Assembly: GCA_037576215.1 (NCBI GenBank)
Contig: JBANDB010000002.1
Span: 434,001 to 498,000 of the forward strand
Length of the DNA: 64,000 bases
Reading direction: 5' to 3'
Origin: Armillaria gallica
Taxonomy: Eukaryota; Basidiomycota; Agaricomycetes; Agaricales; Physalacriaceae
The notes under the pieces are model-generated. The model searched no databases. It had not been told where the DNA came from and saw only the letters and a list, made by a program, of their open reading frames with translations. Made by a program: the position numbers and the translations under genes. Of the stretch, positions 32,196-43,293 are shown piece after piece. Each line of letters starts with the position of its first letter. Position 1 is the first letter of the stretch.

Positions 32196-34184
32196 TATTT
32201 ATCACAAGTAGCAAGCGAGCATTATCATTTGTACCTTGCCAAGATAGCGGCGGACCTTGTGGCAGGTAACTAGCGATATTTTCTCCCAGACGACACTATC
32301 TTTTTTCCTGGCAAAGTTGATAAAATTGGTTCCGCGCGTTGAAAATTTCTACAGCAAAGTCTCTGTCACCGCGGATCGTTGTTTACTGACAAACCCTCGC
32401 AGTGGGAGAGACAGATGCATTTCTGGCGCAAGGAGGGCCCAAAACTATATGGATATGACCTAGTGGATAATGGCGCTGCTTTGGGGGTTCAAGGCCCCGA
32501 TCTGGGTTGATTAACCAAGATGACTGGTACATTCCTTTTACTCTCTACTCCATGTATTTTAGCGTCAGCTCTGCCCCTGGATGCCCACATTTAAGTCAGT
32601 TCATCGAAAGGCAGCCAGATTACGACGACGAGAAGTGGGATTTAAAGAGCTGGTAGAACTAGAGGCTGCCAATGTTAGAATCGCGGGGTTGAACTCAAAC
32701 AAGGCGAGTAGCAAAAATGGGTTACATCTGTGGCAAACGCGATATGGATACTAAGTATGAAATATACAGCCTTATATACTACGAAATACCCGCAGAAATA
32801 AGCCAAGACGTAAGTAAATCCGTATGAGGACCAAACGGCGACTAACTGTCGTGCCATGAGAAGCTCCAATAAGCCACAGCCAATACTGTACTATTTCGAC
32901 CTTATCTTCATGTCACAGGTCACAGCAGCTTGTGAAATGAAGATATGCATACCTGATAACATGTCACAGGCCTCAGTGAAGAGACACAAAAAAGTTCCAA
33001 AATAGTGTCTTTTTCGAGTAACAATAACAAAAAATTCCTTCCTTGAGTGTCTACGCGCGTTCCCAGACATTTCTATCATACCAGTGATTTGGTTTTGATG
33101 ATGCAGCAGTGGCGACTCCGTTCTGGCAGCTCAAAGGTGGATTCCGTGGCCCGTTCAGCAAATCCAGCCTTTCATGACATCATGGATGGCAAAAAGTCAC
33201 ACTCAAGGAGGGTTAAACTGGAGACCTAGCTACTTAGTCACAGCATTGAGCCACAAGACTACTACAGCAACTGAATAATTTACAATGTGAAGATGTACAT
33301 AACATGTCACAGACTACAGTGATCTGTGAAGATCTTCCTGGCTGAAGATGTGGCATAACATGTCACAAGCTGTGAAGATAAGGTCGAAATAGTACAGTAC
33401 CTTGATACTTATCACAAGTAGTAGGCAGGTGCACTTGCGTGCCGCCAGATATTCTCTCACAGATAACATTATCTTGTTCCCTTGCAAATAGGTGAATTGA
33501 AACTTGCCAATTTCGCGTCGATAGGAGCATTATATGCACGGACTCTACGATCTGAGTTGGAAATTCCGACGGCATGGCAGCACGGAGGGATCTCATACCG
33601 GCAACTTTGAAACTCCGCGCACTTGGCTTTGAAATCAACGAAATCAGCGCGAACGCGGCCTCGAACCATCAACATATTATTATATTATGATTGTCAACCA
33701 AAATCGGATGTCACACACAAAAACTCCCAAAAATGGAGAAGAAATCAAGCGAAATAGACCTGAAATTTACGTAAAATAAATAGGCAGCCCTAAGGCTTGC
33801 TCTAGGACCAAAAGTTGTGATAAAATCGGTTCTAGTGCACAGTTTGAAATGCCGATCTGCCCCTGATTTTTCCGGAAGCGCCCCCACGTGGCGGCCGGCG
33901 GTGACGGGAGCAACTTTGTCTTGTACTCACTCGACTGTGGAAGCCGGTCGTTCACTGCCGGTCGCTCCCACTGCTCTGTTCAGCTCCACCAAGGGACTTG
34001 TAGGGCTCGCCGACGACGAGGACAGCGTACAGGCCCTTCTGACCACCACTGGAACCCCGGTCCGTTACCGGCAAGGAGCACTGTAATCAACGACTGCCCT
34101 ATGCTGGATCTGTCCAGTTGGTTCTATACTTTTTGCGAGACACAGGTATTGGACGACGAAGCCCCAAGCGACACAGCTGCAGAA
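32196..34184. other. Intergenic with a mariner-type MITE
   Basis: Contains the MITE at 32886-33397. The sequence right after it (CCTTGATACTTATCACAAGT, from 33400) resembles that just after the RRM stop codon (CTTGATATTTATCACAAGTA, from 32191). About 150 bp can be aligned loosely, so an old duplication is likely. Near the F-box gene lies a palindromic CCACGTGG at about 33883, a possible bHLH site. No gene is supported. Confidence 0.5.
32886..33397. mobile_element. Tc1/mariner-type MITE
   Basis: A 512-bp non-coding element. Perfect 25-bp terminal inverted repeats begin CTGTACTATTTCGACC (left at 32886; complement ends at 33397). TA flanks both sides (32884-32885 and 33398-33399), the target duplication of Tc1/mariner elements. 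The motif AACATGTCACA occurs at least three times near the ends, as subterminal repeats. Confidence 0.75.
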
Positions 34185-36212
34185 ATGAGCCTGCAGACGC
34201 TGCCGTACGACCTGCTGCTGAACATTGCTGCCTATCTCAGTCTATACGACGTGCATGCGCTACATCTGGTGAGTGGTCATCGCCGTGGTGGATGCTGGTG
34301 GCGAGGGCTGGGTCTGCAGTGGAAGGAGGACGAGGCGCGATGGCTGATTCCCTATTCCAGACTTGCAAATCCTTGTACGATTTCTCCATTACCCGTCCAG
34401 TGTACCGCCAGCTTGCGACGGATCTGCTCAAACGATGCAGGGCACTTCCGCTCAAGGGATTCCAGCGGCCGATGCAACTCACGACACCCCAGTTGATACG
34501 AGCTGTCAACAAAGCTACCCGGAACGAGCATGCATGGCGCAAGCGGGCACCCAGGCCCATCCGATGCCGGTACGAGCCAGGGATACACCCACTTAGCAAC
34601 TACCTAGACTCAGACGAAAATAATTACGACTCTAGAGCCCCCTTGTGGTACAGAATCGTACGTTCTCCCCCGGAGGAAGAGGTCGACTGGCTGTCGCCCA
34701 TCACCTCCAGCTACACCCTCTGCGCTACCAAGAGCGGCAAGGTCGTCTGCTGGGATATCCAGACGGACACTTGTCTCGCAGAGTGGACCCCGGGAGAAAA
34801 GTGGGAGCTGTGGAAGTGTAGGGTCGAGTTCGAGACTCGGTCGGTTTACTTTACGATGGCCAAGGTTCCGTCGGGCTCGTGAGTGCCTTTGCCCTGGAAA
34901 TCTGCTCTCGCTGATCCCTCGGCAGGTACGACGATACACAGATTATGGAATTCATCCTCATGCGACTGCGCTTCCCAGAACCTCTCGCAAATGGTGCGCT
35001 GAACGGACCACCCACCTTTAATCACGTTACGCGCTTCAAGACAAAGGGTGTCGTAATGAACGTGTTCCTGCTCGATCCAGTTGCTAGACTCTTGTCGAGC
35101 TACATCTGGATATCGACGTCCAACACCATCGCGCTGTATCTCTTGCCCGACTGGAGCAAGGATGAGTACGTCTTCATTGATACAGGTATCGAATGCGTGA
35201 GTGCATTCGTCCAGTACAAATAAAATTCTCTGACATTGTGCAGTCCGTCTCATCCAACTGGTCCTGCATATTGCTGGACAAGACCATCGTTGTGCACTGT
35301 GAGGAACACGAGTCTCTATCTCAATACTTCTATCCAGTAGCCCTCCTCATGGCCCACATCAGACCCGCTGCAAAAGCCCCAACAATATCGGGGCACGTGC
35401 CGCCCTTTCGCTCTTTAAGCAAAAAGTTCATCTTTCCCTCCTCCATACTATTCCATTCGCCTAATAGCGACGACCCAATACCGATTTCCACCAATCCTGC
35501 TCCGACAATACATGGCATCAGCGCGCCCCCAACTAGCCTCCTCGCTATATCCACCACTAACGGCACCACCACCACAAGCACAGCGACAAACCCCTTCCCC
35601 TTCCCTCCCTGGTACCCAGAAAGCGCACACTTCGTTCGCCAATGGTGGCCCGCACTCCACGGCATGCCCCGCGTGAGCTGCACCGTCATCCTCATGGCCT
35701 CCCACGACCCCATAACCCACAAAACTCGCTTCATCCTCGCCCAACACTACTTTCGCGTCCCCATGCTCGACGTCGATCCCGACTGGCTGCACTTTCCCTC
35801 TAAACACTCCACCTCCGCCGCCTCCGCCGCCAAGTTCCCCGACACGCACCTTATGAAGCTCTGGTACGTCAGCACGCCCTTCGAGATCGTCTGCGTCCTC
35901 GACGGGCCCGAGCCCGACCCCGATGAGGACGCGGACAGGCCCCGCCCGCTCATCGCCGTCGATTTCGGGCACGCCGTGTGGATCGAGTACGACGAAGACC
36001 CCGAGCTGGACCCCGAGGCCAAGTTACTGCGTTTCGTGACGTTTCCGCCCTATGACGATGGGGGCGGCGGGAGCGGGAGCGAGGTGCGCACGCTCGAGAT
36101 CCCGGAAGAGCTCGATTTGGATGCGGTCGAGACGATCAATATCGATCAGAGCCAGGGCGCGGTCATCCTCTCTGTGAAGGAGGGGAAGATATTTATTCTG
36201 TGTTATGAATGA
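34185..36212 (+). CDS. F-box protein
   Basis: Four exons (34185-34268, 34361-34878, 34926-35196, 35244-36212) give 613 residues. The N-terminus is an F-box: SLQTLPYDLLLNIAAYLSL, then DVHALHLTCKSLYDF across intron 1. The F-box docks to Skp1 in SCF ubiquitin ligases; the rest should select the target. Residues about 190-330 have a beta-rich pattern with Trp repeats (VVCWDIQTDTCLAEWTPGEKWELW), suggesting a degenerate propeller, as in other mushroom F-box proteins. A Ser/Thr/Pro-rich loop lies around residue 380, and an Asp/Glu-rich segment (EPDPDEDADRP) near 510. An upstream in-frame ATG at 34102 would add 28 residues; I prefer 34185 because the F-box then starts at once. It converges on the gene at 36723-38600. 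Confidence 0.8.
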
Positions 36213-36722
36213 CGTCCTTGTTTTGATCTGTGCTTGTGTATATCTACCTTGATGCTCTTTTTATCTTAATTCCACCTACTACGTCGAGGTTAATTAGATC
36301 AGGGGTCCAAGTTCGATGCAGTCTTGATGAATCCGGTGAGACACTTGTTCGGCGCAAGGAATCGTCTTCTGGTGGGGATACGACAATCAGTGTGCACAGG
36401 ACACGCTGGCTGGTATTGGCTTCTCTGAACTCGATTCTACTATTGCGACGCGTTTTCCTTCTAGGTCCTCGGCACCTATTATACACTGGTACCCAGACGA
36501 AAGTGAGCTTATATCTAATCCTTCACTGAAGCATGTGTAAGTACAATCTGAGGCTACTCGTTGCGTGGATCATACATCGCAACGAAGAGATGTGTTTCCC
36601 GCGCGAGTGAACGTAATGATATGATTTCCCAAACTCCTGGTCGAGAACCCTGCTTCGCAGTAATCACTATCCCGAAAAAAAATGCTAAGCCCAAAACATG
36701 TAGCAGAAAGAAAGCGCAGAGC
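36213..36722. other. Intergenic between converging genes
   Basis: The 3' ends of the F-box gene and the methyltransferase gene meet here. I see nothing else. Confidence 0.6.
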
Positions 36723-38600
36723 CTACAAGTAATCTATGTATTTGGTCAGTGCTACGGTATCCAGTACATCGAGATTCAACTCACAAATCCATTTCCTGCG
36801 GAAAACCTCCTGCTCAGCGGCAGTCAGATTGTACTTCCGGGCAAGCGCAGGAGCTATGGTCTCCTCCCAAGAGCCTATAAAGTTTCGCTTCCACTCACGC
36901 AGCGTTCTCGCGTAGTGCGGCCCAATATTGACCATAGAGTCCATCGTAAGACGTCCAGAGCTCCCCATCTTCATAGTCTCCATGAGGATACATGGAGTGG
37001 GAATGTACCCGCCAGGAAAAACTAAAGGTTACGATCCCTTAGCTATCATCGTCCTTCAGTATCATTGGGCTTACTCTACCAAAAGATACGGTCAGAGAGA
37101 TATACGAGGATAGTGAAGCGCCTGACCCATTTGTCCATGAAACCAGCACCATCCGAGTTATACGTCTCGACTTCTTCACAGGAACCATGAGATTTCCCAA
37201 AGCAAAGCCGCAAAGCAGATATCACGTACGCGCTTCCGGGAAAGTGGTGGACTGTACTACACCCACTGCGGTATTTGGTTTCATCGCCCAGTCTACCACC
37301 TTCCAGTACTCAGTCAAAAAGGCCTTACCCACTTGCTCGATCATCTCCACGCTGATCAAACGGTCAAAGGCTCCAGCCCATTCGGGTTCGAGGAAACATT
37401 CGCGGAAGTCCATCTCGTGCACCACGATAGAATCGGACAACCCAGCTTCATTGATGCGTTTCCTTGCAAAGGCGGATTGGTTAGAAGAAAGAGTCACGGT
37501 GTCAACTTTGCATCCGGGGATAGTACTAGCCACCAGGATAGCCAGCGCCCCCCAACCCGTTCCTACGGAATGGTTAGAATGTAGCATTCAAGTTCTGGAC
37601 CGCTGTGAACTGTACCAATCTCCAATACACGGTCGCCCGGTTGGATATCGGCTTTTTGCAGGATCATCCTGGACGTATTAGAGGTCAAGATAATGAAGTC
37701 TTACAATACAAGACTTACTTCATTTTCCGCATCTGCCCATCTTCTAGTGTATCCTCCGGAACCCCAGTGAGATCCGCGTCTAGCTTGGAGAAAATGGCGG
37801 AAGAGTAGTTCATGTCTGGGCTTAGAAAAGCGTGGAACCTGAAGTCGCACTCAGGGTGTTACTGTAGTTCTTGACTTAGCAAAAAGAAATGGTAGTTACA
37901 GCTCATTCCCAATATCGTAATGGGCGGATACGTTGGCTCTGGAATTGGCGAAAGTCCCGATGAGATTGTAAGACGTGAGACGTCGCCCTCGTGCAAACAA
38001 AGAGGATGCGAAGCTATCAAGCGATCGTAATAGATGATCGCGATTGACAATCATCAACTGTGAATGTAAATAATCAGCAGATTATTCCATAATGACTGAT
38101 AGTACTTAGTAATAACCTTGATTAGTGTTGATACATCATCGCAGTCGGCTTCAGGATCAGTAAGAGAATGGCTATATTCTGCAGGGAGAAGCATACCGAT
38201 ACTACTCATGAAGGACTCTGCAAGACCAAGGTCTGTGAACAAGGCGACCCTCGTCCAAAATTCGTCGGATCGGATGCGCAAGAGAGCACGGGGTTCTTCG
38301 TCTGCTCCAAATTCATGAACATCTTCTCCGTCAATGATTGTGAGATGGCCGGTGCTAATGCCGCTCAGAGCCCTAAGAAAAACAGCATGATAGCCAACAA
38401 TGTGAACTGTGCATGAAAACGGAGTGAGCGCACCCTAGGACTTGTAATTTGCAGAAAGCCAGGAAAGGTCCCCAGGTTAAAGAGCTGATAGTCTCTGTGA
38501 GCGAGATCCATATGCGCTCTACAGCTCTTCCTAGAGATGGAGCATATCTCGCGCCTAGGACCTGGGTCTCGGACAAAGATATCGATGGAATGTCTTCCAT
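36723..38600 (-). CDS. Cyclopropane-fatty-acid-synthase-like methyltransferase
   Basis: Nine exons (38600-38434, 38372-38197, 38148-38117, 38057-37900, 37838-37719, 37668-37616, 37562-37230, 37173-37090, 37021-36723) give 473 residues. The SAM-binding motif is VLEIGTGWGALAIL. NVSAHYDIGNELFHAFLSPDMNYSSAIF before it, and FDRLISVEMIEQVGKAFLTEYW, GVVQSTTFPEA and FPGGYIPTP after it, mark the CFA synthase family. Such enzymes move a methyl or methylene group from S-adenosylmethionine to unsaturated acyl chains of membrane lipids; some fungal relatives act on sphingolipids. Which applies is not visible. The weak point is intron 8. The family pattern predicts Trp-Val-Phe-Pro-Gly-Gly, but no GT lies there. 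The nearest in-frame splice (donor after 37090) adds about 14 residues. Confidence 0.75.
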
Positions 38601-39498
38601 TCTGCGATCAGACGAACGAACACGATGATAGACAGGTCCAGGCTTATATACAAGAAATAAAGGCGAATAAAAAGCACCACCGCGAGTCCCGGGGAGAATA
38701 CTAGTGGAGCAGCGTGGGCCTCGACATCTGGCGTGACAGGTGGTATGGCCGGCGAGATGCATGTGAGCTCGACAGCAGAACCCTGCGATTCTTGGCAACG
38801 GGCTCTGGGTCCACTAACCGTAACCGTAGATATCTGGGAATGAACAGTGAGAATGGCAGTCCAATCAAGATTAAGTGTGCTCATACCAGTTCGCACCATC
38901 ATTCCAAAATAAATCATTTACAAGAGAAAAAGTCAGAGTCTGCGATAGGTATCGAGTACAAAGTAGTAAATGCCGTCACAGTACAAGTCATATGTTGAGA
39001 CGGCATTTTCAGGACTCGGAGGCGATGGTATTGGTATTGCCCTATTGGCACTACTGGTGTTGGTGTTGGTGTTGGTAACAGCACAAGGTCCCAATAAGGA
39101 ACGGCCGGGTCCACATCAGCAAAACCCAGAACTAGTGGGGTGAGGGCCATCGCATTCGCGTAGCAGGACCGGGTCCTATGCTTCTATTCATAAGTTGGCC
39201 CGGAAGTATATGAAGACGTCGGGGGTTTACCTACGCTCTCTCGTGTTATATCCACTCCGTTGAGGTACCCTACTAGACGCGACCGCCTACCCAGTTGTAT
39301 GGCACTGTACCTGATCAGTTATGCCCCTAGCCGTGAAATGTCTCCGTAATACACGACACCGGCTAGTTTATAATGGACTACGTGTCCGTCAATTACGACC
39401 TGTACAGCTTTGTCGGGCTTGGTAGTCGTATACGCCACGAAGGCCATCAACAGCGATGGGGCTAGCCGCTACATGGTATGTGTGTCTCTTGTCTGTGC
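38601..39498. other. Intergenic with a GGTGTT microsatellite
   Basis: The upstream region of the methyltransferase gene. At 39055-39077 there are about four repeats of GGTGTT. The repeat resembles one at 42520-42533 upstream of the small secreted protein, both followed by GGTA and then CACAAGG. I see no gene. Confidence 0.45.
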
Positions 39499-40230
39499 TT
39501 AAACCACAGCTATGGGGAGAACATCCACCTCCCCTACAACTTTGAGCCTCTTGATGGATATACCGAAAGGGTAATCAAGTATTGATGGGTTGACTTTGAG
39601 ATTACCTGTGGAGATGGAAGATGAGCGATGACATTGGAATTCAGGAATGCACACGTACAGGAGCCTTCGCCAGTGTAGCATATCATCTGATAGAGCGTGA
39701 AGTTTGGCTTGTCTAGACAATATTTTGGGCATGTACATACTTGGAGCACCGTCAGTGATGTGTTCAAAGATCTTTGGATGTGTGTTCATCAACAAGGCGA
39801 TGGTAGCTAGAAGAGAATAACACGTACCAAGCATTCGAACGTTATTTCAGGAGGACGAAGCGATAAAAGGGAAATTTCTTGGTGACTGATGAGCTGTGCT
39901 GTAAGAATAGGTGAGCAATGAATCAACACACGCAACACGTTTGAAGTTACCGTTGCCAAAGTCGGCCACCACAAAAGTCTGCTGCATGGCCTTTTGCAAG
40001 GCCGCGGCATTTACAAACCCATCGTGAGAGTAATCAAGGGAATATCGATGAGACAGGTTGGTCGTGAGAACCTTGTCAATGTCTTCGGTGGACATAGTTG
40101 CGTCGAACGTGCTTCAGATCAGCATGCATGACACCGTGACTGTGTGCATGGACCGTGCCTCGAAGTAGGTGCAGGATGATAAGTTTGGCAGGAGGAAAAG
40201 GAAAGATGCCACTGTGGCGCTTCACGAACA
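39499..40230 (-). pseudogene. SRPK-like protein kinase relic (C-lobe only)
   Basis: The remains of a Ser/Thr kinase of the fungal SRPK type. Upstream, around 40205-40100, a frame reads IFPFPPAK and then GVMHADLK with a downstream Asn, the catalytic loop. One nucleotide then shifts the frame. From 40095 the frame continues as MSTEDIDKVLTTN, reaching TFVVADFGNAQ (DFG motif) and LSLRPPEITF (the APE-like motif). Four exons (40095-39951, 39898-39828, 39771-39741, 39686-39499) join in frame to 144 residues and end ...VLPIAVV. The N-lobe with the ATP site is missing and nothing after the APE motif resembles a normal C-lobe. It could be expressed as a short protein, but as a kinase it is dead. Confidence 0.6.
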
Positions 40231-40710
40231 GCGACTTAACAATAAAATTACGTCTCTGCTGAGAATCTTGGTGATGAGGCAGAGGTGTTGACCTGTGCTG
40301 CCCTTGCCGGGAAAGGTGAAGCGCAACTTAAGTTGAAGAGAGCATGAACTAGATGGGGGCGGCGACACCTGCTCGAGAGCTCCGAGCTCCCAAACGCGAC
40401 GTCATTCAACGAGGCTGATATAGAATAGCCGCTAAGGACCTTGAGGCAGTAATGGAAGCAACCGGAAGCAGAAATCAGACTGAATAGAAATTAATCCCAC
40501 GCTGAACTAAGGCCAGTGAAGGAAAGTATCGGAAGATGCGGTCGGGCGAACGCGAGACTGAATCGAAACGATTCCCACGGTCACAAGCTCAGGTGAATGA
40601 AGCGGCAAATGCCGTGATTCCCCAAATAGATTTCCCATGATAAGTTCAGGTTTGCATTAGAACCGAAATCCTACATACATAGGACTCGGAATTGGGTGGT
40701 TCCATGGTAG
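40231..40710. other. Intergenic, no feature seen
   Basis: Separates the minus-strand kinase relic from the plus-strand HET gene. I could not find the missing N-terminal exon of the HET protein here, nor the kinase N-lobe. Confidence 0.4.
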
Positions 40711-41832
40711 ATTCGCTCCCAAATTTCTTGGGCGATATCAGAAGAGACGGACCGCACGGATGTGATAACGCCCATCAACGGCTGCGAATGGCCCGTGCCA
40801 ATCCCGAAAGACGCCAGCCTGGACCGCATCCACATCGAGATGCTGACTCTGGGTGCCGAATATGTCTGGCTTGATGTTCTTTGCTTGAGGCAGAGAGGAG
40901 GGCAGAGGGGGGATCTGTGCGTAAAAGAGTGGAAGGTGGATGTGCCCAGTATCGGAGAGGTATATCACTATTCCAGAGTGGTGTGCTACTTCAGCGGACT
41001 CGGACGGCCTTTCAATTTGAAGGCGAACGACCTTGAGAGTGATCGGTGTTGGTTCAATCAAGCGTGGACACTGCAGGAGGCTAGCGAGGAAATAATGATC
41101 GGCGGGGATACAGATGATGAGGGCGCCGTAGACAATGATATTCAAAGGTGGCTTCCTGAGCAACTGTCACTGCTCCGGAAGGTGCAAGGTGCACGAAATG
41201 TGTTTCACGTCTTGTCGCAAATGCAAAGCTGTGTGTCGACAAATAATGTGAGTAAAGTTGCAGGGTCGGCATACCTTATGGGATCGGTGTCTATACCGGC
41301 GTACTACGAGAAGCAATCTGAAGAGGATGCCTGGACCGCACTGGTGAACGTGATGTGGAAATACCTTCGGGAACAATTGCTCTTTGCATATCCTGGACCT
41401 GGGGACGGAAACAGAATATGGAGACTGTCATGGAAGCAGGTCTTAACTGAAACCCTTCCGTCACAGGCGATGGGCCCGCATAATATTGTCACTGGTTGGG
41501 AAGGCGACCCCGATATTGACCTGTGCAGAGGGTATTGCATTGAATCAGCCCTTGTGCGAGGATTGGCTAAGGAAGACTCACAAAAGCAGCCCCGACGGGG
41601 GAAGTTGATTGTCAGAGACAAGGACGGGACGGATCATGCATTCGATATTGTTGCCGCTCATCAGTATCTAATACCGGATGGTTCGTATGCAGTGGTGGGA
41701 AATAATGGTGAATGGAGTACTGAAAACAAGATGAAGTACTGGCTAGCTGGGCAAAGACGTCCCGGGTATGACCGGAGATTTGAGAAGGTGTCGATCTTCA
41801 TGATGTCCGACAACGAAGACATACTTCATTGA
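40711..41832 (+). CDS. HET-domain protein, 5' end missing
   Basis: An open frame of 373 codons with no intron. It begins after a TAG at 40708 and has no early ATG. SWAISEETDRTDVITPING, CEWPVPIPKD, IHIEMLTLGAEYVWLDVLCLRQ, VYHYSRVVCYFSGLGRPF and CWFNQAWTLQE are the classical order of the fungal heterokaryon-incompatibility (HET) domain as it occurs in mushrooms. HET domains trigger cell death after fusion of incompatible hyphae, acting inside the cell with partner recognition proteins. Normal members have about 50-100 residues before this point, so the gene is truncated, or a first exon was not recognised (the TAG at 40708-40710 could be a 3' splice site). The C-terminal part (FMMSDNEDILH) looks complete. 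Confidence 0.75.
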   Translation: MRSQISWAISEETDRTDVITPINGCEWPVPIPKDASLDRIHIEMLTLGAEYVWLDVLCLRQRGGQRGDLCVKEWKVDVPSIGEVYHYSRVVCYFSGLGRPFNLKANDLESDRCWFNQAWTLQEASEEIMIGGDTDDEGAVDNDIQRWLPEQLSLLRKVQGARNVFHVLSQMQSCVSTNNVSKVAGSAYLMGSVSIPAYYEKQSEEDAWTALVNVMWKYLREQLLFAYPGPGDGNRIWRLSWKQVLTETLPSQAMGPHNIVTGWEGDPDIDLCRGYCIESALVRGLAKEDSQKQPRRGKLIVRDKDGTDHAFDIVAAHQYLIPDGSYAVVGNNGEWSTENKMKYWLAGQRRPGYDRRFEKVSIFMMSDNEDILH

Positions 41833-42267
41833 CTTCATTTAGTGACGATTGTCGGAATATCGTCTCTCACTTATCGATAGTTCTGCACATGAAACGATCG
41901 GTATTCGCTATATTCAATATTGTATATACTCCCTCAGGCTACATAGCATACAAACAGAAGAAACGCTCGTTAAATACAGGGTGGAAGTTATTTTCTCAAG
42001 AGGTTCGCAGCATAGCTATGGAAAATCGTGACGTTGTTATGCCCCTCGCCCCTACCGTACGTCAATTCCTCAGCACGAACAGGACCTCTGTACAATCTGC
42101 AATACATCCGGCACGTCCCATCGACAGAGTGTGCTATGAATCTCATGAGGCGAGACAATGAAAATGATGCACAACGACGTACCGGCCATGGCCCCACATT
42201 CCGGGTGTTCGTGACAGTCGGTTTGACAAGCTAGCACGAAGGGTTACTATTACTCGCCATGGAGAGA
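41833..42267. other. Intergenic, no feature seen
   Basis: The 3' ends of the HET gene and the small secreted protein gene face each other. The short plus-strand frames here have no support. Confidence 0.5.
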
Positions 42268-42480
42268 CTAAGCGAGCAAACCTTGCACGGCACTTTGCTC
42301 GCTGTACGTGATATATCGATTGGATTCGTTATCCTGAATGGCGTGTTCTCCATTCTTGACGACAAACGTCCACTGGCCCTCAACCGGAAGAAGACCTTCG
42401 CAGCCATTAGGATCCAACGGGGCGGATATTACTACCGAGGAGAAAAGAGCGAGTGTAGCGAAAAGTACTCGAAGGCGCAT
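42268..42480 (-). CDS. Small secreted protein
   Basis: No family recognised. The frame from the ATG at 42480 codes for 70 residues. MRLRVLFATLALFSSVVIS is a typical signal peptide with likely cleavage after SA (SAPLDPNG). The mature part is about 50 residues with one Cys, so no disulphide is expected within it. An upstream in-frame ATG at 42543 would put 21 residues before the signal and is less likely. On the minus strand, TATAAAGG lies about 90 nt upstream (42572-42565), followed by an ACCAACACCAAC repeat in the 5' leader. It could be an effector-like or hyphal-surface peptide, but this is speculation. Confidence 0.5.
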   Translation of the reverse strand: MRLRVLFATLALFSSVVISAPLDPNGCEGLLPVEGQWTFVVKNGEHAIQDNESNRYITYSEQSAVQGLLA

Positions 42481-43293
42481 GACGAAGAAAGTCAAAGAGC
42501 GAGAAAAGATAGGTTGCTGGTGTTGGTGTTGGTACCGGCACAAGGACCTAATCAGTTCTGCTGCCTTTATAGGGAACCAGGCGATCCATTATGTCAACAT
42601 TTCCTGAAATAACATTGATCGAGCTCAAGCTGATCGAAGATCGGCACAATTTGAACGTACACCCACTGGTTCGATGGTTTTGTAGTGTGAATGACCGCAG
42701 ACAAGCCCCGGGTGTGGGCGCATCATCTCGAGAAGTGAATCTGCTGGCGATGAAGGCTATCGGGAAGGACACTCCTAGAACGAACTTGAGAAATGTTAAT
42801 GAGAGTTTAAAGTTAAAAGAGCGTCCGCATTAGGATTAGATTGTTGATGACTGAGCATCTACCCGCCAAAGCTGATGGACACTCTAGGGCAGGTTTCACC
42901 ATCCATGCTTCCATTCTGCCGTGCGGCATGACCTAACACGACATAGAAACAGTGAATATCGTTCGGGGTGTCCTGCGATGGCACCTTCTCCATGAGGGTA
43001 GCAAACTGGAACTCGAAGCAACTGCGTAGAACGCATGAATATGCCACAATTGTTCCTAAACGGACACGATTGAGCATCGAATAATGGTCCTCATTCCATT
43101 GGGCCTCGAAAAAAAAGTGACGCAATGTCACATTGGTTGCTCCTGTCGTAAGACAGCGCGGCACCGTTTGAGGGTAGCAAAGCGAATGTAGCTGCTCTAG
43201 TGCGCTGCAACATTCGACATGGCAGAAAACGAACACGCTGCAGCATCAGAACTAGGGCTGTAAGAACCAATGGTCGCCCCTAGGATGCAGGTA
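42481..43293. other. Intergenic, no gene seen
   Basis: Holds the promoter of the small secreted protein (TATAAAGG near 42570, minus strand) and the region beyond the RRM paralogue's stop. The 125-codon minus-strand frame at 43236-42859 is Cys/His-rich but I found no support for it. Confidence 0.4.

Noticed and set aside
35330..35972. Long minus-strand frames (134 and 174 codons)
   Set aside because: Shadows of the GC-rich last exon of the F-box gene.
39055..39150. Possible duplicate of the small secreted protein promoter at 42520-42570
   Set aside because: Similarity is limited to the GGTGTT microsatellite and a few adjoining bases.
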